DNA of 20,197 nt from positions 1 to 20,197 of the forward strand of contig CAJPVJ010000819.1 in the NCBI GenBank assembly GCA_905397405.1. Direction: 5' to 3'. The notes under the pieces are model-generated. The model saw only the letters and a program-made list of their open reading frames with translations. It was not told the DNA's origin and did not search any database. The position numbers and the translations under genes were made by a program. Below, piece by piece: positions 9,989 to 20,129 of the stretch (positions are counted from its first letter, which is position 1; each line of letters starts with the position of its first letter). Source of the DNA: Oppiella nova (lineage: Eukaryota > Arthropoda > Arachnida > Sarcoptiformes > Oppiidae).

Positions 9989-11503
9989 AAGTGAAGTGAA
10001 GTGAATGCAAACACTGAACACTGTATGTATGGCTATGGCTATGGCTATACTGTATAGCTGTATGTGTAGTACAGTTAAGTTATGAGCAAATAATGACCAG
10101 AATTTGCTTCTAATCAGTGAATATCTCGCATAAAATAATATTAGAGTTGAGAGAGGGAGAGAGAGGGAGAGAGAGGGAGAGAGAGAGAGAGAACTGACCT
10201 GAAAGGGCAGGACATTAGCGGATTCACTGGAGGATGAGTTGGTGTCGCTGGCGATGGATTGGAGGTCGAAGGGTGTGTTGGGAGGGCCGGTGGCGAACTG
10301 TTTGGCCAAAGGCATGGATGAGCTGCGCCTGTACTTTGAGGGCGAGATCATCATTGATGGCGTGGTTTGATTCATAGCCGGCGGCGACTTCTTCATCGGC
10401 GAAATGGGCGACACGTTTGGCACTGCAGTGACGGCCCGTTTCTGGGAACTCATGTTAAGAGAGCCCCAGGGGTTGCCTGAATTGGGCGACGGCTGGGAGA
10501 CAGCTGTGGACCAAGAGGTGGCTGAGGGCTGTGGCGGTTGAGCCGTCCAATTGCCAGCACTGGTGTAGGTTTTGAAGAGACTAGAAGATTGAGACTGAGG
10601 TGAGGGTCGGGTAGCCGTGAGCGCGTTGGAGAAGTTGTGGGCGCCTGTGATGGCCCGTCTCTGGGCTGACGACTGTTGCGACTGAGACAGTGGTGGCTCA
10701 ACAGCACTGGTAGCCGTGGGGAACGAACTGTTCATATTAGGACTGTATGGCCCGTACTGATGGCCACCGTTCACAGCGTTGGCCGAAGTATTGCCAGAAA
10801 TGAATGACTGCTGCGAGACATCGGTGTCTGTATTGATCACACAATTTGTTGACCAGAATTGTTGTTCACTTGAGATCACTGAAGAGTCACTGATTGGTGT
10901 TTGGCTTATATGACTGTTATCACCAATAATACCATTGGCAGAGGTATTGCCATTACTCACAGAGCCACCGCTTCCAACACTTCCATTCACTGATCCCTTG
11001 ATCTGACTCTCAATGCACTGATCGTTGCTTTCGGTGTCTGTTTTTGGTAGCGATTGACTCGACTTCGACAGTCTTCGGGTAACTTCACTTAAATCTTGCA
11101 TTTTTGGTGAATCCATGGCATTAGTGTCGACCAAATGAATACTATTGACATTGATTTGTGACCACTCAGTGATGTCGTTGGCGACCAACTCTTCATTTTG
11201 TACTCTTATTGCACCCAAACTATGGTCTGACAGAGAATCAGCTGACGATTCAAACGACTCTAACGGCAGTCCATTCACAGCGACCGCCGATTCACTCGCA
11301 CCACAAGATTGCGATTCCAGTGATGAGTGGCCGTAAAAGAGGGAACAACTCGTGTCCAGAGAGTCGTGAGACAGTTGTGTCAACGCCTCAACTGATGGTT
11401 GTATTAATGGCTGCAATGGCTGTGAGTATGAGTCGTGACCTACAGATGATACAGAAGTGGTGGCACTGACTGCAGATCCATAGCTGTAATCACAATCACC
11501 CAT
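5844..11503 (-). CDS. CPEB2-4/Orb2-type cytoplasmic polyadenylation element-binding protein
   Basis: Thirteen coding exons on -: 11503-10199, 9375-9252, 7705-7652, 7458-7432, 7291-7229, 7164-7093, 7028-6939, 6870-6752, 6651-6537, 6449-6367, 6297-6199, 6134-6110 and 6046-5844. They total 2379 nt, 792 residues. The family binds U-rich elements in mRNA 3' UTRs and controls translation. Residues 1-435 are a low-complexity Ser/Asn/Gln-rich region with RRSSSMPL near its end; then LRFPLEQQLLEIIR (about 454-467). RRM1 is about 536-620 (RNP2 VFVGGL, RNP1 KGYAFLLF), RRM2 about 643-725 (VFVGGVPRP), and the C-terminal ZZ-type binuclear zinc domain about 730-780 (CDEC, then several Cys/His), ending PFRWC. 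The ATG at 11503 is the first in frame; a TGA lies just upstream at 11516-11518. Exon 12 is only 25 nt. Exons 3-7 are all symmetric phase-1 exons. The RRM and zinc part is very certain; exon 3 has a weak acceptor. Confidence 0.93.
7230..8399 (-). repeat. Right arm of the inverted duplication (within the CPEB gene)
   Basis: This is the partner of 1-1155. It covers CPEB exon 5 (all but its last base), intron 4, exon 4, intron 3, exon 3 and about 690 nt of intron 2. Because it sits in an uninterrupted CPEB gene, this arm is the likely original. The 6.07 kb between the arms hold the ERGIC1 3' end, the spacer and the CPEB 3' end. The outer limit is unknown because the left arm reaches the window edge. 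Confidence 0.95.
7706..9251 (-). other. CPEB intron 2 (1.5 kb), no other gene seen
   Basis: This intron lies between exon 2 (donor GTAGGC) and exon 3 (acceptor TTTGAAAG, poor in pyrimidines). It contains about 690 nt of the right arm and, near 8740-8880, several TACTGTA-type words. A stretch near 8589-8607 has a CAG acceptor and a GTATTT donor flanking 19 nt. It would break the frame, so I do not include it as an exon. Confidence 0.6.
8823..8877. repeat. Short tandem duplication and 17-nt palindrome in CPEB intron 2
   Basis: GTATTCTGTAG occurs twice within this stretch. It is followed by AGTCTATG-T-CATAGACT at 8861-8877, a perfect palindrome around one central base. The role is unknown. Confidence 0.6.
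9671..9745 (+). repeat. 75-bp inverted repeat, copy A
   Basis: A perfect reverse-complement match to 10077-10151, with 331 bp between them, inside CPEB intron 1. The partner copy directly abuts repeat B and a GA tract, so the intron looks built from short inverted copies rather than from one repeat family. Confidence 0.95.
9954..9985 (+). repeat. (GA)16 microsatellite
   Basis: Pure GA dinucleotide repeat directly before repeat B in CPEB intron 1; CT on the transcribed (-) strand. Confidence 0.95.
9984..10077 (+). repeat. 94-bp inverted repeat, copy B (CPEB intron 1)
   Basis: A perfect reverse-complement match to 11682-11775 over 94 bp, extended by complementary GA/CT tracts. It contains GTGAA and GGCTAT mini-tandem runs. 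It lies downstream (on the - strand) of the 1.3-kb CPEB coding exon 1, and its partner lies upstream of that exon. Confidence 0.95.
10077..10151 (-). repeat. 75-bp inverted repeat, copy A'
   Basis: Reverse complement of 9671-9745 with no mismatch seen. It shares its first base with the last base of repeat B and runs into the next GA tract. Confidence 0.95.
10149..10192 (+). repeat. GA-rich microsatellite at the CPEB exon 1 donor
   Basis: GA runs interrupted by GGGA steps, ending about 6 bases from the exon 1 donor (GT at 10198-10197). On the transcript it is a CU-rich tract just downstream of the donor, a type of sequence that splicing regulators of the PTB class can bind (inference). Confidence 0.85.
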
Positions 11504-11573
11504 AAGACACACCACTCAATACGACTGCACTCCTCAGTCAACAACAGTGGCACCTCTTTGGATGTGTTTGGAT

Positions 11574-11631
11574 CTGTGGATCAATTGCACGAATTGTGGT
11601 CTCAATCACCAAACAGTTAGCAATGGCTCAC
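11574..11631 (-). other. Possible 58-nt intron in the CPEB 5' UTR
   Basis: On the - strand a donor, CTTGAG|GTGAGC, is followed by CTAAC and a CACAG acceptor at 11575-11574. The 58-nt length matches the small introns of this window. If real, the large coding exon starts at 11573 and an upstream non-coding exon carries the second copy of repeat B. Confidence 0.35.
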
Positions 11632-11681
11632 CTCAAGAGCTAACAGTACTGTACCTCATATACAGTGCAGTCATACAGTGC

Positions 11682-11775
11682 TAACTGTACTACACATACA
11701 GCTATACAGTATAGCCATAGCCATAGCCATACATACAGTGTTCAGTGTTTGCATTCACTTCACTTCACTTCAGTC
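11682..11775 (-). repeat. 94-bp inverted repeat, copy B' (upstream of CPEB exon 1)
   Basis: Perfect complement of 9984-10077, in the CPEB 5' UTR or upstream region, about 180 bp before the start codon. The two copies bracket coding exon 1. Confidence 0.95.
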
Positions 11776-11776
11776 A

Positions 11777-11809
<33 letters not shown>
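11777..11809 (+). repeat. CT microsatellite
   Basis: CT repeat with one CCC interruption adjoining copy B'. It is the complement of the GA tract at copy B and lengthens the potential duplex. Confidence 0.9.
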
Positions 11810-14800
11810 CACACAACCTAACAGTCAGTCTCAGCACTGAATGCACTGAATGTTGCTATACTGTAGAGAACAGCTATTCCTCCCATTCCTCCCATTCCTC
11901 TCTTTGCTCTGTTTTTGGTCTTCACTCGACTCAACCTTTTTTGAGTCGACACACAGAATGAGGTTAACGGAGGAAATAGAGTCGAGAAGAGCGTACAGAG
12001 TGTAGAGCCGGCGCACAATACCCTACTCTACCATCTCTTCATAAGCTTGCAATGGGTGACTATACCAGGCTGAGCATACCTGTCTCCCATACACTTATCT
12101 CCCATTCCCCGCAATCACACGACACTCTACACTACACTACAGAACTCTATTGCTATTATTATATAACTTCATACCGTATTTGTATTCAAATAGACATGCA
12201 TTGCTTATTCCCAACCACAACTACATGGATGCAAAAGGGGAGCACAGGGATGCACAGGGATGCACAAATATTCTCGCAATTGTTTAGGAGTATTGGAAAG
12301 AATTTATAAATTGAAACGAGTTTTAAATATTTATTTTCGGTTTATTTTTAATGGTAACTGAAAGATGATATAATACTATACTTTATAATAGATTATATGA
12401 TGAGTTATAATAGCAATTGAAATGAGAGTAACGTTATGTGAGACTGCGATCGTATCATTGATTTCATACAAAATCCATGTCTGCCTCTGACCTCTATATC
12501 AGACAATTGATTCTGTTTTATAAAAATCAATTCACATTTCACTCTAAAATCGTTTTCAATTGATTTTTGATTTTTATTTATATGATTCAATAGAAATTGA
12601 TTTAGAAGTGTATTGTGTTTAATTAGATTTATTCTGAAGTCATAACAAATAACTAATAAAAGTTTTTTCTTCTAATTATAATTCCATTTATATACAGAAT
12701 TGTAATACTTAATATTAGTCATTGAAAACATATCACATAAGTATAACATGTGCCCATAATGTTTGAGCAAGTTGGAAAATGTAAAATTTCACCAAGGTGT
12801 CATATTGAAAGTCTATATTCTATCAACTTTATAGTTAGACCAGTATCGAAAATATACCATATTTGATTGTTACCAATGTGATTCACGCATTTTGCTTTTA
12901 ATGATGATTTTTTGGTATACAGCTCACAAATTTTAAATGATAATCTTCTAGATTAAATTGAAATATTTTTTTATGAATTATATAATATTATTAGCATGAT
13001 TAGTTAATTTTTTATTTATTATTAAAGTGAATAATTATAATAATTTAACTGTCAAAATTTAAATGCTAAATATTTTTAGATTATAAAATATATGAAACTA
13101 TTTTCAGTTTCATTTCATATAAGAAAATATAGAACACTACAAAACAACTTGTCTATCCAATTATCCAGACACATTTTCTATTTACTGTATAATATACATA
13201 TTATGCTATTTTGTACTATTTTTTAATTCGAAATTCTACAAAATTATCAAAATTAAACTTAGAAAAAAATTCAATTTAATTAATACAGTACCATAATTTA
13301 TATATTGTACAGGTATTGCAAATGTTGTCATAAAAATATTTAACAATTTCTAACAATTTTGAAAATTTAGAAAATTAGAAACATATTGAATAAATGACCA
13401 GGGCACCGATACGAATATAGTATATATACTCCGATGTTATATCAGCTCTTTATGCCCTTTAAATTCTGGTAACTCTAGTACAATATTGTGCTGTACCTTA
13501 TCGTATCACTAATATGATACATGTATTAAAGAATATTCTTATGATAAATCTAAAACTCTTTAATTTCTTTTTATTTAGTGTCCATATTATATGATCGTAA
13601 AAGATTAGCGAATACTCTCTAAATAGATAAAGCATAACATAGATACAGTAATAAATACTACTATATAGTAACTATACTACAGTTCAATTATTATGAAAGG
13701 GGTTATTACACAATACATTACAAAGGGGCACATTACAGAATAAATATAAAATTAATTTTAGTAATAAGTAGTATGAACATGTACTTAAAAACATTGTGAT
13801 TAGTAATTTCTCTTGCGGATAATTTGTGATACTGTATAAGATTTTATATATTTTAAGCAACTTTTTAAAATTAAATTAAATAATTTCTAACTTTTGTAAT
13901 ATAAATAATTATGTTTAGTATTTATGTAATTGTCTGAAGGGACTCATACTTAGAGACCACTTACTTATTAAACACTTGTAAGTTGACATTGGTATGATTT
14001 ATGTTCCGAAAGTGTACAAGTTGTAAAACGGCAATCTGTATTCGGTTGGAAAGAGCATCAAAAATAATCTAATACCTTTTAATGGGAATTAGCCAGTTAA
14101 ACTTGTTAATATTAAATAAGAGATCGGGAATTTGGAAATGTTAAGCTAATCAGCATATATAATTATGAATCAGAATTTTATTTAAGCACCATAATATGGA
14201 GTATGTAAAATAAATAAGATTTCAATCTAAAATTATTCCTATATCTATAGATTCTAAAGTTTAGACATATTACAGTATAATTGATCTAGAACGAGTTTTA
14301 ATGAATATATTCATTTACTGTAACCTTTTAAATTGGTGCAATTCACTTTTTCGTTAGGTAACTTTAAAATGGTGAATACTATTCGTGTTTTAGGTGTGTT
14401 TGATGCTGTAATAAGAAATTAGATTGTTCTGGGTCCAACCAAATACATCCTGGCATCCACTGTATTAAGGATCTCATAGAACTATTGCATTATTGTTGAT
14501 ACTTTTTCCAACTTATAATTTAGTCATTTTACGAATTGTAGTGTTTGCACAAAAGTACACTACCTGTGGCTAACCTACCGGTGCCTAACCTACCTGTGCC
14601 CTATAAGCAAGTTTTATATTCGGGATAATAAATACAAGAAAAATGATAGTCGAGTAAAATTATTAATATCTTATGGGTTGACAAATAAATGGAAACAAAG
14701 TTATCATCACTTTTATGATCAAAGTTTGACAGTTATCTCAATGAAGACATCAATGTTTGCGTCATTTGTGGGCTTTTGTTGTTGTTTTCATTGCATTCAT

Positions 14801-14876
14801 ATTACGCTGTATTGAGTGATCTTAGCGTACAATCACTACCGCACTGACCATTGGGTGACACTTCAGAGACATACAC
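11810..14876. other. Intergenic region between divergent CPEB and MARCHF5
   Basis: About 3.1 kb. The CPEB-proximal part (to about 12300) is less AT-rich and carries short direct repeats: CCATTCCTC runs near 11880, and GGGATGCACA near 12241-12266. It probably holds the CPEB promoter or a 5' UTR. From about 12300 to 14800 it is AT-rich, with short, low-complexity open frames only. I see no tRNA, transposon protein or conserved exon. Confidence 0.6.
14560..14604 (+). repeat. Imperfect 15-bp tandem repeat x 3
   Basis: Three consecutive variants of CTACCTGTGGCTAAC lie about 270 bp upstream of the MARCHF5 upstream ORF. They could be promoter-proximal sites or a simple expansion. Confidence 0.75.
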
Positions 14877-15041
14877 ATGACTGACATGAGTGACAGTAAG
14901 TCCAGTGTTGAGCAACACATTGGTCTCGATCTGGAGACCATGGATGAGCACATGGATGAGCACATGGATGAGCACATGAATCCCGTGGACAGTGCCTCTG
15001 AGCAGCAAATGAGCGACAAAGAGAAGTATGCGATTGTCTGA
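14877..15041 (+). CDS. Upstream ORF overlapping the MARCHF5 start (54 codons)
   Basis: An ATG at 14877 opens a 54-codon frame, rich in Asp, Glu, Met and Ser, that ends at TGA 15039-15041. This is 11 nt past the MARCHF5 ATG at 15028, in a different frame. It includes three copies of the tetrapeptide MDEH from a 12-bp tandem repeat, and many internal ATGs in the same frame. If transcribed it should reduce initiation at the MARCHF5 ATG. Alternatives are an unrecognised 5' intron that removes it, or a one-base sequence error that splits a longer acidic N-terminus. Confidence 0.45.
   Translation: MTDMSDSKSSVEQHIGLDLETMDEHMDEHMDEHMNPVDSASEQQMSDKEKYAIV
14940..14975 (+). repeat. 12-bp tandem repeat x 3
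   Basis: Three perfect copies of ATGGATGAGCAC, each supplying an in-frame ATG to the upstream ORF. Confidence 0.95.
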
Positions 15042-16325
15042 CAGTGATTACGATGACTGTGACAGTGATGCCATTCATTTGATTGCCAGACATCAGTGTT
15101 GGGTGTGTTTTGCCAATGAAGGCGATGATGAGGACGACAATGAATGGGTGCATCCGTGTCGATGTCGAGGCAGTGGTGAGTGCCAATGTTGACCATAGAT
15201 GTAATGATTCACATTGATCACTGTATGCCATATGACAGCCCAATGGGTACACCAGCAGTGTCTTCAGCGATGGATCGATGAGAAGCAACGGCTGAACAGT
15301 TCAGCGCAAGTGGTTTGCTGTCAATGCAATACTCAATATCTGCTCCTCTTTCCCACCACTGGTCTCACTCCAGACTATCACCTCTTTATGGCTATAATAG
15401 TTGACTAATCAGTGAATCACTTAATTATAGGTCGATTTCTGTTCACAATTGAATGGTGCGATCGACTCATATATACGGGTTTGTGGTCTTTGTGGTACTC
15501 TTAGGTGTCACTCAATACATGATAATATCTTTGACAGCGTCGCCATTCTTAGCGGTCACTTGTATTGTGGGCTCAATCTATTGGACAGCCGTTAGTTACG
15601 GAGCCCTCACTGTTATGCAAGTTATGGGTAAAACATTTGATGAGTCATTGAATGGTTGAGTGAATTAACCAAAGAATGTATGAATGGACTGTCAGGTCAA
15701 GAGGAGGGCAAGACATGGCTGGAGTCGATGGACTCAATTATGCTATTAATTGGATTACCAGCCATTCCCGCCGTTTTGATTCTATCGAAATTGATCCGAT
15801 GGGAGGATCAGGTGCTGAGGTTATGGCGAAGAAATCACCACAAAATTCCATTCTTAGATTATCTGATCGGAAGTCCCCCCGAAAAGACTCGAGAGAGCGC
15901 TGAAAGAAATCTGTATTCAAGTGACAGTCTTTCGGATCCCATTTCCATTTGCCGGGTCTTCTGTGGGGCACTCCTAATGCCTACGGCTAGTTGGCTGGTA
16001 TGTACTGTATTAGTGTACTGTACTGTACTGTACAGTGTATAACATTCTCCCAACCAATTAGATGGGCCGATGTCTCTACGATAAAATGATTGCCTCTAAT
16101 TTGCATAAAACCATTTTGGTTCGTATTGTCCACACTATTATAATACCATTTCATTTGATTATAAATCATATTTAGGGCGGAATTACATTCATTTTAACAA
16201 AGGGTTGGCTTAAGATATATTTAAGACAACAACAGTTCATTAGACAAACCAAACGAAAAGTGCTTAATTTCAACGAAGATAAGAGACAACAAACCACACA
16301 AATGCCTGAAATACAAGAGCCATGA
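15028..16325 (+). CDS. MARCHF5: MARCHF5/MITOL-type mitochondrial E3 ubiquitin ligase
   Basis: Seven exons, 15028-15175, 15239-15361, 15431-15478, 15538-15627, 15696-15997, 16062-16118 and 16176-16325, give 305 residues (human 278). The family is a multi-span outer-mitochondrial-membrane RING-CH ligase acting in mitochondrial dynamics and quality control. RING-CH ligands (C4HC3) are C24, C27, C44, C46, H54, C57, C76 and C79. Membrane blocks include PFLAVTCIVGSIYWTAVSYG, LLIGLPAIPAVLIL, FCGALLMPTASWL and TILGGITFILTKG. The tail RQQQFIRQTKRKVLN matches the family C-terminus, followed by a hydrophilic end. The short exon 3 keeps the conserved CDRLIYTASPF stretch without gaps; reading through its 59-nt intron would lose it. 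An in-frame TGA at 15010-15012 precedes the chosen ATG. The first 20 residues are acidic and not conserved. Confidence 0.95.
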
Positions 16326-16341
16326 CTTGTTTCTACTGTTT

Positions 16342-16350
16342 TTTATTAAA
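16342..16350. promoter_or_regulatory. Shared 3'-end region of MARCHF5 and IDE
   Basis: On - an AATAAA hexamer (16342-16347) lies about 40 nt past the IDE stop. On + an ATTAAA hexamer (16345-16350) lies about 20 nt past the MARCHF5 stop. They overlap, in keeping with tail-to-tail genes that share a few dozen bases of 3' UTR. Confidence 0.4.
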
Positions 16351-16384
16351 TAATTAAGTTTTGTTACGGTATTAAAAAATGTGT

Positions 16385-19300
16385 TTAAAGTTTAGACTTT
16401 TCTATTTGGTAGACATCGATGACCGGTTGTGGCAGTGAGTATAACGCTAAGCCGTTCCTAAAGAGTGTCATATTTTCTATTTTTATCGGTTCCTAAAATG
16501 GATTCAAATCATAAATTGAATCAAATGACAAAAACGTATTTATATTGCATTCACACCTTTAGTGTGGGGGCCGGGAAGAGGCCTTCCTTTACATTAGAAG
16601 AATCTTCTTTGACGTCCACTTCATTGCCGGCATTCGTGTTCATTATACTGACCGATAGTTTCTTACGATTGGGGGAGTCGTGAAACAGATGTTTCTATTT
16701 TGTGAGATAAGAGAAAATGTTATAAACTTACAAACAATTGAGTAATAATTGAGTGTTCAGTGCCTTAAAGAAGGCTGTGATGTCATCTTTTTTCAACGTT
16801 CTGATGACATCCACTTCAATCTCATCCCTATTGAAGTTATACTGCTTTGAATCGATTTCACTCCAAAGCCTTTTCGAGTACCCAATCAATTGTTTGGGTT
16901 TTTCGAGTTTATGTGTTATCAACGACTGCTTTTCGGACTCGAAATCATCGTCACTCATGTCTTTGATGTAATTCTAAGAAATGGTAATCAAATGATAATA
17001 TAAGGCACCGCATAATGAAATAACAAATCTCTTACTTCAGCCCAAGAGATGAACGCTTCGATTCGTTGGTTCAGATAAGAAGGGCTCAAATCTGACTGAA
17101 CTATAAAAGTCATGCCTATAAGTGATGGACATAACAATGAATGTATGAAAACAAGTGAATGACGGGTATGAAATGAACTGACCCTGCACCCCATTGGTGC
17201 GTCTCAGCGATGAGAATGTCAAATATCCCAACTGTTCCTGAGTTCGCAGTGTGTTATAAAATGGTTCGTTTAAGAGTTGGTTTATCAACTCTAATGTCAC
17301 ATTCGAGACGGTTTCCTGAACTCCAATCTGAAGGTACACCTGAATGGCTTTGGTCTGATGGATAGCATTTGTTGTCGAGTAACTAAAGTTAGAGCCGTCT
17401 GTCAGTTGTATTTCTCTGTTGCGGAAGTGTTGGGACAGAGGAATAGGTCTTGTATTGAGATGTTTCCTGAACTGGTTCTCAACCAAATCGCAAACTTCAA
17501 GCGCTTCACTCCTCTCAATGTTTCCGTGAATTAAGGCCTCGATATGGAAACGAGACAACAGTTGCGGAATGAACTGCGAGACCTTCTCAACAGTCAATTC
17601 GTGTGCCGTTTGCAACAACTCCTCGTAAGACCAGTATCTCTCAGATGTGATGAGCGATGTGTAGTACCGGAGCAGTTCATGCATGGGTCGGGTCGGGTAG
17701 TTCTTAAGGCCACGGATATAGATTTCTTTGAACACTTCAAATCTTTTAGCATCTATTTTGAAATCTATTATTTTGTTGAGGATTTTAGTCAATAATATAT
17801 TCAATTTGTCGTTATATCCGCCCAACTCTAGCTATTAATACAGTACACACACGTTAAGCACACATTGCAAACTAGTATCACTTGAATTTGTCATACAATT
17901 AATCCACTGTTAGTACTCGAAAAGCTGTAGAAAAGTCCGGCCAATTCAGCTGAATATGAATATTCATTAATACTGTCGCGAAACAGTCGAGTGAATAGGT
18001 ATGTGGCGTTGGCCATTTCAGGGCTCATGTATGCTACAGGGCTGACCATTTCATTCAAATACAATTGACATGTCATTAACACTTACATTTACAGTACGCT
18101 AATCAATTGAATACTTAGTCAATTCGAAGCCATAATACACTTTAGGCGTCAAGTATTTGCTGTCCTGTAGGTACCAAAGCCGAGAAAACTCTGTGTTTCG
18201 GATTATTTGAGGGTTTGTTTCAATGTTTTCGTCACGAGTTTTGAGGTTTAGATTGGAAGGTATGAAATCATTGACGGGTGGAAGTGTCAAGTTATCACTT
18301 AATCCACAATTTTGCCACAACTGTAGCTTTTCTTGAGGGATATTCTGAATCGAGTATTTGGTTCCGTACCACTTCTCTGTCATATTGGCCATTGTGTCAA
18401 ACTTTTTGCCCACAATTGCCACTCGCATCTGATCCACTCGCAAGTGATTGATGACATCAGTTATTAAATCGGGTCTGAATTCTTCTAACAAATAGCCGGC
18501 ACTCAATGATTCCGTTAATGGATAATCCTATGAGAGGGTAGTTTTGTTAGTTTCTCAAAATAGCCATCAGATTAGACTCTCATTACGTGAACAACTGTAG
18601 CCAAATCTCGGACATAACTCATGGGACGCTCTTTGTCTTTGAATTGGAACTTAATTTCTTTGATTCTCTTCTCCTCTTCATATATCCATTGTTTGGGATC
18701 TTCTTTCTGTCACAACAAATGCATTCATTATTCACACATATTGTGTAATGCATTCAATGGTAACCACTAATGATTACTTTGAGTAAATTAATGTATTGGA
18801 AAACCAAAGTAATTATATCATCGATGCGTTCAATTCCCTCTTCAGTCAAATCGACGCTAACATTGAAGAAACCAAACCCTTTGGCGCCTCTTCTGTCGTA
18901 ACCATTCAATACTGTACACCAACCGCGAGATTTGAGTTCTGAAAGTAGACTTCCCGGCCCTTCATGTCCGATGAGATGTGCCACATAATGACCTGGTTGT
19001 GACCTTTCGTTTGGGCATTGGATTTATTTCTTAAAATAATACCGTATATTGTATTAAAAGACATACTTATAGTGAGGCACCAAATCAGGGATGGGAAAGG
19101 TTAGGCCTAAACTGCGAGAATCACGAATCGGAACAATAAAGCATTGTTTCTGTAGATATTCATCAGTGAATGGATGGGAATCCCATTTGGGAACTATTGT
19201 ATCGTTATTCTTGATTTGAGAGAACAATGGAATTATCATTTCTACCAATTCTTCGATGGATTCTGTTTTAATGGAAACAAATGTAAGCTAAAGGTAAAGA

Positions 19301-20129
19301 CAACTGAGGACTGAGTGACACCTTTGCCTAAGACTACTAAAGACATAATGTTTGCCGAATACCAGCGATTGTGAAAAGACAACAACTCTTGTCGAACATC
19401 TATTCCTTTCAAAAGAGGACTTTCTTTCAGAGTTTCCATATTTCCTGATATCAAAAGTCAACCATTAATTCAAATGAATGCAACGAATAACTCATGAAAT
19501 GAGATACCGGTTCCGAATTTGTTGAAGTCGTGGTTGGGATCCGATAATGTCTTCTCGAGCTGTGATAGTCTCCAGCCGTCGTCATCGATGTTGCGCTCGT
19601 GCTCTGAGTGAACGGCTTTCATCTCCCGATCGGTGGCAGTCTCTGTGAACAGAGGCCTCACGAAGAACTGCGCGAATCTGACAATCAATTCATATTAATA
19701 GCACGGGTTTACCAATGATTGTCATGCGATGGGAGACCTGTCGAGAGCGCCGCAGAGGAACTGAGGCGAGACATCGAAGTAGAAGTTGGTGTGCGAACCA
19801 CTCGTAAAGGCATTGGATTGGCCGCCATTCCTCGAGATGTATTTACTGTAATCATTCTCTTCGGGATACTTCTCAGTGCCCAAGAAGAGCATGTGCTCCA
19901 AGAAGTGGGCCAACCCTTGCACGGATCGCGGGTCACTCATGGACCCAATATTCACGTCCAGAGCCGCCGCTGACTTGTCTGTCTCCACATCACTGATGAC
20001 AATCACTTTGAGACCATTGCTTAAGACCAATGCCTTGTATTGTCTTTTGTCTCCGAAAGCCTTTATTATGTTATCAAAGCTCTCACTAATCACTGGACTA
20101 TTGGCCACATTTGGCTCCACAAGAGTCAT
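16385..20129 (-). CDS. IDE: Insulin-degrading enzyme (insulysin, M16A zinc metalloprotease)
   Basis: Thirteen exons on -: 20129-19738, 19677-19508, 19444-19322, 19262-19067, 19003-18778, 18706-18587, 18527-18115, 18041-17897, 17831-17183, 17115-17036, 16973-16764, 16694-16557 and 16492-16385. They total 2970 nt, 989 residues (human 1019). The family degrades insulin, amyloid-beta and other short peptides inside a closed chamber. The inverted zinc site HFLEH is at residues 75-79 (H75, H79 ligands; E78 catalytic). The third ligand, E156 in AVHSEHE, lies exactly 76 residues later, as in the family. Other conserved blocks are [46 protein letters not shown] and [11 protein letters not shown]. The C-terminal exon ([11 protein letters not shown]) is also conserved. 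The frame is open upstream of the ATG to the window edge, so a longer N-terminus is possible. Intron 11 seems to need a GC donor. Confidence 0.95.

Noticed and set aside
9893-10198. C-terminal extension of the large CPEB open frame (SLSLSL-rich tail)
   Set aside because: It reads past the exon 1 donor (CAG|GTCAGT) into CT repeats and intron 1. Exon 2 continues the protein in phase from the donor.
15362-15408. Read-through of MARCHF5 exon 2 to a stop at 15406
   Set aside because: Ending exon 2 at 15361 and joining to 15431 restores an ungapped match to the family (GRFLFTIEWCDRLI).
15453-15537. Hydrophobic ORF beginning MVRSTHIYG as a MARCHF5 membrane segment
   Set aside because: This frame has a TGA immediately before its ATG, and most of it lies in a 59-nt intron (15479-15537). 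The family match uses the other frame for 15431-15478.
16551-16556. IDE stop codon at 16551-16553 right after TLK
   Set aside because: The GTG at that point is a splice donor. An exon at 16492-16385 in phase encodes the conserved IDE C-terminus ([11 protein letters not shown]).
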